The notes below the pieces were generated by a model. The model was not told where the DNA came from, made no database searches, and saw only the letters and a list, made by a program, of their open reading frames with translations. A stretch of 64,000 nt of DNA, taken from contig NZ_FMAJ01000008.1 in NCBI RefSeq assembly GCF_900094625.1, forward strand, positions 1 to 64,000, in the 5' to 3' direction. Positions 7,153-14,805 of the stretch are shown here, piece by piece (position 1 is the stretch's first letter; each line of letters opens with the position of its first letter). The position numbers were made by a program, and so were the translations under genes. This DNA is from Rhizobium aethiopicum (GTDB taxonomy: Bacteria > Pseudomonadota > Alphaproteobacteria > Rhizobiales > Rhizobiaceae).

Positions 7153-10140
7153 TCATCGAAAGCGCTGCCGCAAAGTGGCCGAGTTTGCCCACATTCGGCG
7201 AGCTAATTTCCCCATTAATGGTGACCTGCTTTCAACCACACCAAAGAGGGTGCGGCTGACGTAGGCTGTCTTCTTACGGTCCATGCCGATCCGCGCCATT
7301 TGGCCGACAAAGTGGGCCAGTGCTGCGAGCTTGTAGGCGTGTGGCGCTATTCGACGAAATGCACTGCCGCCGCGCCACGCTTCATAGCAACGGTAAGACC
7401 ACAGACCAAGAAAATAACTGAAGCTGACATAGCCGCCATGGCGCTCGCAGATTTCAAACACTTCTTCAAAAATTTTCCCCCGCATCGCTAAAGTCTTAGC
7501 GTCCTCGTGCAACCGAGACTGCGCCAGCTTTTCAATCGTATGATGTAGGATCGCCCCGGACGTCGCCATACGCAGCCAGTATTCGTAGTCCATCGCAGTT
7601 TGCAGCGATAGGTCAAATGGCCCGATTCTTTCGACGACACGGCGCCTCCAAAAGGCCGCGGGTTGGCAAACGCAGCAATCGTGCATTAAGCGCTCAAACG
7701 TGTATTCAGCGGTTGCGTAACTGCCTGTAACAACGCCGTTAACATCAATGTAGTCCGCGTTTCCATAGACCATATCGCACTCGGGATGGTCATTGAAATA
7801 TCGGACTGCGCACGCGACAGCGCCCGGCAGCAGGATGTCATCCGAATTCAGATAAGCGAGGACGTCGCCGTCGAGTATCTCCATTCCCTTATTGATCGCA
7901 TCAGCCTGGCCCTTGTCCGGCTCGGAGATCCACCGAATGCGATCCCCATACTCTCTTAGAATTTCCACAGTGTTGTCTGTCGAAGCCCCGTCCATTACCA
8001 GCAGTTCGATATTTCCATAGCATTGGCTGAGCACACTATCGATTGACTGCCGAATAAAATGCGCATGATTTCGGGTCGGCATTACAATGCTGACAAGAGG
8101 TTTCTTCTCAGAGTACTTGATCGGATTGTAGGCGACGCGATCGAGGGCCTTTCGCAACTCTTGCGCCGGCTTAGACCAAGTATAATCCAAAACGCGTGAT
8201 TTTGCCTTCTCCGAAAGAATATCACGTAATCCAGGCTCGGCCGTTATACGCTGCATTAACCCCGCCATGGCGTGTATATCCTTTGGATCGCAGGACAGTA
8301 CGGCGTCTCCGCCAACCTCGGGTAAGGATGTCGTGTTGCTACAAAGAACGGGTGTTCCGTGGTGAAATGCCTCAAGCAGCGGCATGCCGAAGCCCTCGAA
8401 AAGTGAGAAATAAACAAGCGCCGTCGCACGACTGAAGAGTGCCGCAACTTGACGGTGCGGCACAAATCCAAGATGGACGATAGGAAGGTCTTCGAAATCC
8501 TTTAGAATTCCATCCAAATCCTCTGGATTCCCGGATAACACCAACCCGGTGCCAGAAGGAAGATGCGGAGATGCGAGTTTGAACGCCTCAAACAGGCGAC
8601 GATGGTTCTTATGGGGCCAAAGGTTGGCTGGCATGTAAAAGTATCGCTGAAACGCTGCGGCGGCGGCCGGCAGGTCGGAAACGCTCGCGGCCTCGCGGAG
8701 CTCTTCCGGCAGGGCCGCTGGCATCAGAAATACGTCGTCTGTCAATGTCCAGCCGTTACCTATTATTGTTTGCCGCGAATGTTCCGTCATTGTGGCAATC
8801 GCCCCGCCGCACGAAAGCGCGTAAGCGAAGGCCCGACGACGAACGGCAAGGACCTGTTTTGAAAAAAATTCTGGAAAGAATTCGTGCTGAATATCAGGGA
8901 TCACGAAGATCTGTCGCGTAAATGGAAAATTAGGATGCTGTTCCTGAGGGTAGGTTCGAATAACGGCTTCGACACCGATACTTTCACAGTGACGGGTCAT
9001 CTCGGCGTAGAAGTCGACGGGATGATCGCCTAACGGAACGTATTCAACGTTGGCTGCATCGACCGACAAAGGCGGCTTACCCGGTCGATGAAACATCACG
9101 ACCCTGTCCTTAGGAAAGAGCCGTGCCAACTCTCTTAGCACACCCTGTACCCAAGGCACAATTCCTCCAGACACGCCCGCGATTAATGGGTAGAGATCAA
9201 CCGCGATCGTCAGCGGCTTTAGATCAAAAGTATCGCCGTTGCTTTCCATTAATGAAGGCGGCGCGTCCTCAGGCAACGGATTTCCCGACGAGTCAACGTT
9301 TAGTTGTCGCATATCCTTTTGAACCTCCCGCCATAATTGGACCAGCGCGGCAGACGTATCGCGGCTGAAAGCAGCTGACGATTTGGTCATGTACGAATCC
9401 ATACTGTCGAGCCAGTAACAGAGGGCGCCAGGGGTCATCTCTTGGCCGCTGTGGCGCTCTGCCAAAAGTCGGAGTTCCTCCGCGCGACGGAAGCCGCCAT
9501 TGGAGGTGAGTGTTTCTTCCCACTCCCGCGATGCCGCAAGCTGAGCATCAATTACCGACGGCTGCGAATGGGCGCCAAGCCGGAGCCAAAGATCCCAATC
9601 AAAACTCCAACGCAAGCTAGCATCGAGGAAACCAACCTCATTCAGAACCTGGCGGTTTATGAAAGCCGCCGGTTGAAGTATATAATCCAAGCCCTCGATC
9701 AGGGCGCGACGGTCGTAGCGAACAGAGCTGCTATTGAATGCTGCTTTTTCGACGCCCCTCTCGTCAACTCGGATGCCGTTTCCGAACCAGAAACTCGCAC
9801 AGGGATCGTTCGAAAATGCATCTGCTACTGTTCGAAAGGCTCCTGGTAAATAGAAGTCGTCGGCGTTAAGCCACGCGATAATATCGCCGCTAGATCTCCT
9901 TATACCCTTGTTTATCGCGTCTGCCGCCCCGTTGTCTCTTTCGCTTACAAAGCTGGTTAGCCACTTTTCGTTTTGTCGAATTATATCGATCGTCTGGTCT
10001 GTTGACCCACCGTCGATAATGATATGCTCACAATTTGCCCAGTTCTGAGCACGAATCGAGTCAATGCAATCCTGCAAAAACCGTCCCTGATTTAGTGAGG
10101 GCGTTATAATAGAGATCTTTGGAAGTGTTAATGATGACAT
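7153..10140 (-). CDS. Three-domain glycosyltransferase (GT2-GT4-GT2)
   Basis: A 995-residue protein that strings three glycosyltransferase domains together. Residues ~7-230 are GT2 ('SIITPSLNQGRFLQDCIDSI', 'HIIIDGGSTDQT', 'AWLNADDFYLPG'). Residues ~310-670 are GT4 (GT-B), with 'HKNHRRLFEAFKLA' and the donor-binding 'FSLFEGFGMPLLEAFHHGTP' (E-x7-E) plus 'LPEVGGDAVLS'. Residues ~685-910 are a second GT2 ('VSIVMPTRNHAHFIRQSI', 'LLVMDGASTDNT', 'AYLNSDDILLPG'). All three keep their signature residues, so the enzyme could add three sugars or build a repeat. No membrane segment is evident. It lies 8 bp after the upstream methyltransferase in the O-antigen operon. Exact sugars are unknown. Confidence 0.88.
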   Translation of the reverse strand: MSSLTLPKISIITPSLNQGRFLQDCIDSIRAQNWANCEHIIIDGGSTDQTIDIIRQNEKWLTSFVSERDNGAADAINKGIRRSSGDIIAWLNADDFYLPGAFRTVADAFSNDPCASFWFGNGIRVDERGVEKAAFNSSSVRYDRRALIEGLDYILQPAAFINRQVLNEVGFLDASLRWSFDWDLWLRLGAHSQPSVIDAQLAASREWEETLTSNGGFRRAEELRLLAERHSGQEMTPGALCYWLDSMDSYMTKSSAAFSRDTSAALVQLWREVQKDMRQLNVDSSGNPLPEDAPPSLMESNGDTFDLKPLTIAVDLYPLIAGVSGGIVPWVQGVLRELARLFPKDRVVMFHRPGKPPLSVDAANVEYVPLGDHPVDFYAEMTRHCESIGVEAVIRTYPQEQHPNFPFTRQIFVIPDIQHEFFPEFFSKQVLAVRRRAFAYALSCGGAIATMTEHSRQTIIGNGWTLTDDVFLMPAALPEELREAASVSDLPAAAAAFQRYFYMPANLWPHKNHRRLFEAFKLASPHLPSGTGLVLSGNPEDLDGILKDFEDLPIVHLGFVPHRQVAALFSRATALVYFSLFEGFGMPLLEAFHHGTPVLCSNTTSLPEVGGDAVLSCDPKDIHAMAGLMQRITAEPGLRDILSEKAKSRVLDYTWSKPAQELRKALDRVAYNPIKYSEKKPLVSIVMPTRNHAHFIRQSIDSVLSQCYGNIELLVMDGASTDNTVEILREYGDRIRWISEPDKGQADAINKGMEILDGDVLAYLNSDDILLPGAVACAVRYFNDHPECDMVYGNADYIDVNGVVTGSYATAEYTFERLMHDCCVCQPAAFWRRRVVERIGPFDLSLQTAMDYEYWLRMATSGAILHHTIEKLAQSRLHEDAKTLAMRGKIFEEVFEICERHGGYVSFSYFLGLWSYRCYEAWRGGSAFRRIAPHAYKLAALAHFVGQMARIGMDRKKTAYVSRTLFGVVESRSPLMGKLARRMWANSATLRQRFR

Positions 10141-10148
10141 TTCAGTAT

Positions 10149-11132
10149 TTATGTCTTGGTTACGCCTTGGAGATCGTGGATCATCTTGGTGAGCGTGTGG
10201 ATTTGTTGAAGCCGGGCCTCTCTATCTGCATCAATAACTCTTATGTGCTCTGAAAGCCTTCCTATTTCGTCGTTCTGTGAAAGAAGCGCTTGGACAAACC
10301 GCCCGCTGGGCGTCTCCAATTTCTCCGCCGCCGTCTGCTCGGCCGTGATTGAAATTGATTCACGACTCACGACCAAAAACATATCGTATTGGTAGAATAT
10401 AGGCCGTTCAAACCGGATATGTTGGGCGCCTAGCTGCTCAAATAGCTTGGAGACAGATTCCTTGGTGAAGAGATAAAGGTGTTCGTTGGATTTGAACTGT
10501 TCGAGAAAGGGGGCATTCGTCTCCAATAGCGTCTTATAGCTCATCTGCTCCTTAAACTCCGGGGTCTGTATAAGGAGAATTCCGCCGGGACTGAGGAGAT
10601 CAAGCGCGAAGCGCATAGTCCCTACCGGATCGGGCAAATGTTCCAGGACGTCCATCAAGGCGATGACGTCGAATTTGCGGTCACCAAAGTCGACCGATTC
10701 CACCGGCCCTACAAAAACCGGGATTTCGAAAGCCGTCTTCGCAAAGTCAACGACCCACGGACTCATCTCGATGCCAACAGCGTCATAGCCCGATTGTCGA
10801 AGAAGCGCAACGTAGCTACCGTGGGAGCACCCCAACTCAAGGACCGCCGACGGCGGTGCCTTGTACTTCAACAGTGTTCTCAACCAATGTAGATTTCGGT
10901 CGAGGAGATCTTTGCGAGCTCGCTCGAAAATATTGGGGAAGCCAAGGTCTTTGCTTTGATGCTCAAGCCAGTACTGTTTCCCGTAAAAGGCCCCGTCGTC
11001 GTCGTCGACTTTCAATTCGTCGTCAGACAAGCCAACCATGGATATCAACGTGCCACATTCGGCGCACAGCATATACTCATCGCTGAATGGTTTCGTTCTA
11101 TGACTTCCACACCAGCAAAGCCGATTTCCCAT
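10149..11132 (-). CDS. SAM methyltransferase with N-terminal zinc-finger-like motif and C-terminal coiled coil
   Basis: A 327-residue class I SAM-dependent methyltransferase. Residues ~4-33 hold a Cys cluster (CWC...CAEC), as in sugar methyltransferases with a zinc-binding head. The SAM site is 'VLELGCSHGSYVALL' (about residues 97-111), and 'FDVIALMDVLEHLPDPVGTM' is a typical post-motif region. The last ~50 residues ('LSQNDEIGRLSEHIRVIDAD', then REARLQQIHTLTKMIHDLQ) look like a coiled coil. The start ATG at 11132 overlaps the upstream stop (TGATG). In this operon it should O-methylate a deoxy sugar, perhaps the terminal one; the substrate is an inference. Confidence 0.8.
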   Translation of the reverse strand: MGNRLCWCGSHRTKPFSDEYMLCAECGTLISMVGLSDDELKVDDDDGAFYGKQYWLEHQSKDLGFPNIFERARKDLLDRNLHWLRTLLKYKAPPSAVLELGCSHGSYVALLRQSGYDAVGIEMSPWVVDFAKTAFEIPVFVGPVESVDFGDRKFDVIALMDVLEHLPDPVGTMRFALDLLSPGGILLIQTPEFKEQMSYKTLLETNAPFLEQFKSNEHLYLFTKESVSKLFEQLGAQHIRFERPIFYQYDMFLVVSRESISITAEQTAAEKLETPSGRFVQALLSQNDEIGRLSEHIRVIDADREARLQQIHTLTKMIHDLQGVTKT

Positions 11133-11977
11133 CAACTCACCCTCTTAACCGCGAAAACCGCGCCCGTGCAGTCGGTCCAGTCCACCTCCATCTCCAGCAA
11201 ACCTTCGAATATCTTCCGAAAAGCACTTGGAAACATTGGATTCGAGGCAAGGATCGGATGAATAACATCCCCGAACTCGCCCCCCATCTTTTTCTGCACG
11301 TGCCAAAGACTATCCATCAGAACCCAAATGCCGCTGTTAAACCGAGGAAGAATTGGAATGTGCTCCTCAACAACGAGACCGGCGCGGTTGAAAGCGTCGA
11401 CCCATGCATGAACGCGAAGGGGGTTTGCAAGATGGTGATATGCCATAAAATCAGATTGGAGTTTTTTCGCTGCCCGTTCGAACCCTGCCTCTGAAACCAT
11501 TGCCGGGAGAATTGACCACTCAACGAATCGATTTGTAACAACGCTGCAGGAAAGAGTTCCACCTGGCTTTAGGCACCTTGCAATCTCGCCCAGAACACCG
11601 TCGATATTGTCCATGTGCTCTAGGGAGCAGTTCGCGAACGCGCTGTCAAAGCTCGCGTCAGGTTCAGGTACCCGATCCGCAGCGGCCGCATGAACCCTAC
11701 AATAAACGCCGCTTGCTCGGGCGCTGACGGCGATGGAGGTATCCATGTCTACACCGACTACATTATCTGCCTCTGGCCATATCAACTTGAAATATCTGCC
11801 ATCACCGCAGCCAACGTCCAGAATACGACCGTGAATGCTGTGATGCTTATAAGCGGCATATTCCCAAGCTCGCCAGTGGCTTAATGGCGGAATAAACGGG
11901 TATAATTCCGCAACAGCGTCGTACCCCTCAAGTACTTCTGCACTATCGAGAATTCTTGTCGAGACATCAGCCTGCAT
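11132..11977 (-). CDS. Class I SAM-dependent methyltransferase (O-antigen)
   Basis: A 281-residue methyltransferase with the SAM-binding motif I 'RILDVGCGDGRYFKLIWPEA', the acidic residue at the end of strand 2 ('VVGVDMDTSI'), and 'FDSAFANCSLEHMDNIDGVL' followed by 'CLKPGGTLSCSVV'. It is a standard Methyltransf_11-type domain with a C-terminal substrate region. The ATG at 11977 has GGAG six bases before it. The TTG codon four codons upstream is a less likely start. It overlaps wzt by 11 bp and the next methyltransferase by one base. A role in methylating O-antigen sugars is inferred from the operon. Confidence 0.8.
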   Translation of the reverse strand: MQADVSTRILDSAEVLEGYDAVAELYPFIPPLSHWRAWEYAAYKHHSIHGRILDVGCGDGRYFKLIWPEADNVVGVDMDTSIAVSARASGVYCRVHAAAADRVPEPDASFDSAFANCSLEHMDNIDGVLGEIARCLKPGGTLSCSVVTNRFVEWSILPAMVSEAGFERAAKKLQSDFMAYHHLANPLRVHAWVDAFNRAGLVVEEHIPILPRFNSGIWVLMDSLWHVQKKMGGEFGDVIHPILASNPMFPSAFRKIFEGLLEMEVDWTDCTGAVFAVKRVS

Positions 11978-13391
11978 TATCTGCTCCAAACGCGTATTTA
12001 AAGTCTCCCGGGAGGTCAGCGATTCCGTGGTGAGTTAGTGGAGCAGCCTCACGCGCGGAACGCCAGCCGATAGCGAGCAGACCCGCCTTAGGCAAGTGGC
12101 AGAGGCGTACAATACGCGAGAAGATTTGCTCATGGCTCAGTTCGCCCATACTTTTGTAGGTGTCGGGATCGATCGTAGCGAGGCCCATCTCAAACGTGTA
12201 TTCGCCCAGCTCTAACTTGAGTTCCACCTTTTGGCGGCAGCGGATTAGCGTCCCTGCCGGCAGGTGATCGGGAGTGGAAGTAGAATACTCTAAGGACCCT
12301 TTTCCATGTACGTTTACCCCACGTTCATTTTGCAAGACAATACCCGCAAGAGGAACGGATATCGGCTGTTTCGTCAGGAACTCGTAATAGAATGTCGCTT
12401 CGTCACCCTGAGCGAAACTCATACAACGCCTACCGGTGCTATCGCAGACAGCGTACCTTAGACACTTTGCCCACCCATTGCCAATTTGCGTTAGTTTCGT
12501 TGCGTCCGAAAAGCTGGCATCATCGGGCCAACACTCCGTCCCTGTCGATGTAAGCCCCACAATCGTCGCCGTGACATCCCGGGGCGTCGAGGTGGCCGCT
12601 ACTTGGTTTGACTGGTGAAGCTGATAGTACCGTTTAGCCGCCTCAGTCGATTCCCCAATAAAGCTCACTTTTCCCCGATCCAGCAAGATCGCGCGATCAC
12701 AAAACTGCTCAATATCCGTCATCGCATGGGAGACTAGCAGGATTGCTGCGCCTGAAGCGCGAATCTGGTCTAATCTTGCATAGCACTTCTGGCGGAAAAA
12801 CACGTCGCCGACGGCGAGCGCCTCATCGATGATGATGATCGAGGCATCAATGTGGGCTTGCACTGCGAACGCCAGTCGTACGAACATACCGCTTGAGTAC
12901 GTTTTCACTGGTTGGTCGATGAAATCGCCTATGTCGGCGAAGGCCACAATCTCCTCATAGCGAGCGTCGATTTGTTCTCGGCTTAGGCCAAGGATCCTCG
13001 CGTTCAGGAGAACGTTCTCCTTGCCACTAAATTCTGGGTTGAACCCACTGCCTAATTCAAGAAGTGCAGCGACACGCCCTATTACATTCACCCTCCCTGA
13101 GGTGGGGGCAAGCGTACCGGCGAGGATCTGAAGTAGTGTGCTCTTACCACTTCCATTGCGCCCGATAATTCCGACCGTCTCGCCCGGTGCGACCTCGAAC
13201 GATAAATCTTGCAGAGCCCAAAACTCGCGATGATACTGTTTTGTCACGTCCTGCTCTGCACGCCGGATCGCCGCCGCCGCTTTAGCAAGTCGTGGGATGA
13301 TAATCTGCTTAAGCCGATCCCGCGGTGTATCGTAAATATCATACCGCTTGGAAAGCCCGTCGACAGAGATCACGGCACCACTAGAGGACAT
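11967..13391 (-). CDS. wzt: O-antigen ABC exporter ATP-binding protein Wzt
   Basis: A 474-residue ATPase of the polysaccharide-exporting ABC family, which powers flipping of completed O-antigen across the inner membrane with Wzm. Visible are Walker A 'GIIGRNGSGKSTLL', the ABC signature 'YSSGMFVRLAFAVQ', Walker B 'SIIIIDEALAVGD' and the 'LVSHAM' switch histidine. Residues ~290-474 form an extra β-rich domain like the Wzt C-terminal glycan-binding domain, which in known systems recognises the modified non-reducing end before export. ATG 13391 is taken rather than TTG 13397. The gene overlaps both neighbours by 11 bp. Confidence 0.92.
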   Translation of the reverse strand: MSSSGAVISVDGLSKRYDIYDTPRDRLKQIIIPRLAKAAAAIRRAEQDVTKQYHREFWALQDLSFEVAPGETVGIIGRNGSGKSTLLQILAGTLAPTSGRVNVIGRVAALLELGSGFNPEFSGKENVLLNARILGLSREQIDARYEEIVAFADIGDFIDQPVKTYSSGMFVRLAFAVQAHIDASIIIIDEALAVGDVFFRQKCYARLDQIRASGAAILLVSHAMTDIEQFCDRAILLDRGKVSFIGESTEAAKRYYQLHQSNQVAATSTPRDVTATIVGLTSTGTECWPDDASFSDATKLTQIGNGWAKCLRYAVCDSTGRRCMSFAQGDEATFYYEFLTKQPISVPLAGIVLQNERGVNVHGKGSLEYSTSTPDHLPAGTLIRCRQKVELKLELGEYTFEMGLATIDPDTYKSMGELSHEQIFSRIVRLCHLPKAGLLAIGWRSAREAAPLTHHGIADLPGDFKYAFGADNAG

Positions 13392-14256
13392 CTGCAAAGC
13401 CCTTTCGGGTTTTTTGAAACCAGACGAAACCCAGATTAAAGACAGCCAGTCCGACGACCATGCTTATCGCCCAGGCACCCCAATTGATTCTCTCCCCCCA
13501 AAGTAGCAAGCCGCGTACCTGAACGACGGGGAGGGTAATTGGATTGAAAATTAAAAGCTTCTGGTAAACCGGGGGAAGCGAACTGATTGGATAGAAAATT
13601 GGAGCTAAAAAGAGAAGGATAGTGCTAACTATTCCTATCACTTGGGCGAAATCTCGAAGATAGACGCCAAGTGACGCGAAAAACCAGCTGAGGCCGACTA
13701 CGATCAAGAGCATCGGCAACAGGACGATCGGCAGCAAGATTCCACTTGAGTGAAGCCCCGTGCCGACAATTGCACAGAAAGCGATGAGAACCACTAGGCT
13801 CACGAGAAAATGGCCGAGCGCTGATCCAAGACTAACCAGGGGCAATATCTCCAGGGGAAATACTACTTTCTTGACATAATTCACATTGCTCGTGATCAAT
13901 GTGGGCGATCGTACAAGGCACTCCGCGAATAACCCATGGATGATAAGTCCGGAGAACAGAACGATCGCAAAGTTGGCGTTGCTATCCTCGCTCGGAGTTC
14001 CCCAACGTGCCTTGAAGGCAACGCCAAAAACAAACGTGTAGATAGAAAGCATTAGCAGCGGGTTGAAAAGCGACCAGGCGAGACCGAGAAAGGATCCTTT
14101 ATACCGTCCAGCGAAATCCCGCTTGGTAAGCTCCCAAAGCAGGCCACGGTAGCGGAGAAAGATGCGCGCCGCTGAAAGCAAACTGGTAGGATAAGCTTGA
14201 ATCACACCTGGACCCGCGAAAGTTTGGCAAACCATTAACAATTGCTGTGCCTGCAC
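13381..14256 (-). CDS. wzm: O-antigen ABC exporter permease Wzm
   Basis: A 291-residue ABC-2 type permease with about six hydrophobic segments and the family landmark 'LTKRDFAGRYKGSFLGLAWS' before the first membrane span. It forms the transmembrane half of the O-antigen exporter with Wzt, encoded directly downstream. The GTG at 14256 is used here; an ATG at 14235 is an equally possible start, and both leave the conserved region intact. It is the first gene of the nine-gene minus-strand operon, so the promoter should lie in the ~320 bp up to the divergent gene at 14578. Confidence 0.9.
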   Translation of the reverse strand: MQAQQLLMVCQTFAGPGVIQAYPTSLLSAARIFLRYRGLLWELTKRDFAGRYKGSFLGLAWSLFNPLLMLSIYTFVFGVAFKARWGTPSEDSNANFAIVLFSGLIIHGLFAECLVRSPTLITSNVNYVKKVVFPLEILPLVSLGSALGHFLVSLVVLIAFCAIVGTGLHSSGILLPIVLLPMLLIVVGLSWFFASLGVYLRDFAQVIGIVSTILLFLAPIFYPISSLPPVYQKLLIFNPITLPVVQVRGLLLWGERINWGAWAISMVVGLAVFNLGFVWFQKTRKGFADVL

Positions 14257-14508
14257 TAGTCATCGCTCTTCGCGCAGCTGCGCACCAGCCCTTCGATGTC
14301 GGACCATTACCCGTTTCGCACCGGCGAAACAATCCCTCTCTGATTTTCACAATTTCCTGGTTAGCTGGTCATCTGAGCACCTGGTCACTAGACGGCGATC
14401 GAGACTCGTGCGAGCCACAAAGGCGAACGGAGGATGCGGCCGGCTCTGTGGTAGTCGACCGAAATTTCGCCTTGAAAACTGAGGATTCTACTAAGCGACT
14501 GCGGCTGT
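14257..14508. other. Intergenic region between divergent operons
   Basis: This AT-richer stretch separates wzm (leftward) from the small membrane protein gene (rightward) and must hold the promoters of both. I could not settle on clear -35/-10 boxes for either direction and see no coding potential on either strand beyond chance frames. Confidence 0.5.
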
Positions 14509-14577
14509 GTGTCTGATTTGTGACAGACACTGGCAGTCTGTTGATGTAGTAGGCTACTCCACTGCACGGAGTAGCCG
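14509..14577 (+). promoter_or_regulatory. Structured 5' leader with a hairpin over the ribosome binding site
   Basis: A perfect 9-bp inverted repeat (GGCTACTCC at 14552-14560, GGAGTAGCC at 14568-14576, 7-base loop) ends one base before the ATG at 14578. Its 3' arm contains the GGAG that would be the ribosome binding site. Upstream, CAGAC at 14524-14528 can pair with GTCTG at 14511-14515 (7 bp with flanking bases) or with GTCTG at 14536-14540, so two stems exclude each other. This suggests translational control of the downstream pair of genes; no known riboswitch class is recognised. Confidence 0.55.
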
Positions 14578-14805
14578 ATGAAAAACAAACTGACAGTCGC
14601 CGTCTCGGGGTTTCTTTTTGTGATCGCATTCACTGATCAAGCACATGCTTATCTCGACCCCGGCACCGGCAGCATGATCTTACAAGTTGTACTGGGAGGC
14701 ATCGCAATGGGCTTTGCGACGCTGTCGGTCTATTATCAGCGTTTGAAGGCTTTTTTCAGCGGTCGCGGCAAATCCAGGAAGCGTGACGTTAGCAGGAAAG
14801 AGTAA
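14578..14805 (+). CDS. Small membrane protein with AYLDPGTGSM motif
   Basis: A 75-residue protein: a signal-peptide-like N-terminus (residues 1-24, ending 'DQAHA'), then 'YLDPGTGSMILQVVLGGIAM' leading into one transmembrane helix, and a strongly basic tail. Small proteins with this YLDPGTGS motif are found near surface-polysaccharide genes in many Gram-negative bacteria, but I know of no proven function. Its stop overlaps the start of the next gene (TAATG), so the two are probably co-translated. The start is fixed by the GGAG at 14568-14571, which lies inside a hairpin. Confidence 0.75.
   Translation: MKNKLTVAVSGFLFVIAFTDQAHAYLDPGTGSMILQVVLGGIAMGFATLSVYYQRLKAFFSGRGKSRKRDVSRKE

Noticed and set aside
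14369..14633. Minus-strand frames of 80-86 codons across the leader of the small membrane protein.
   Set aside because: They run through the divergent promoter region and the hairpins and have no family resemblance or ribosome binding site.
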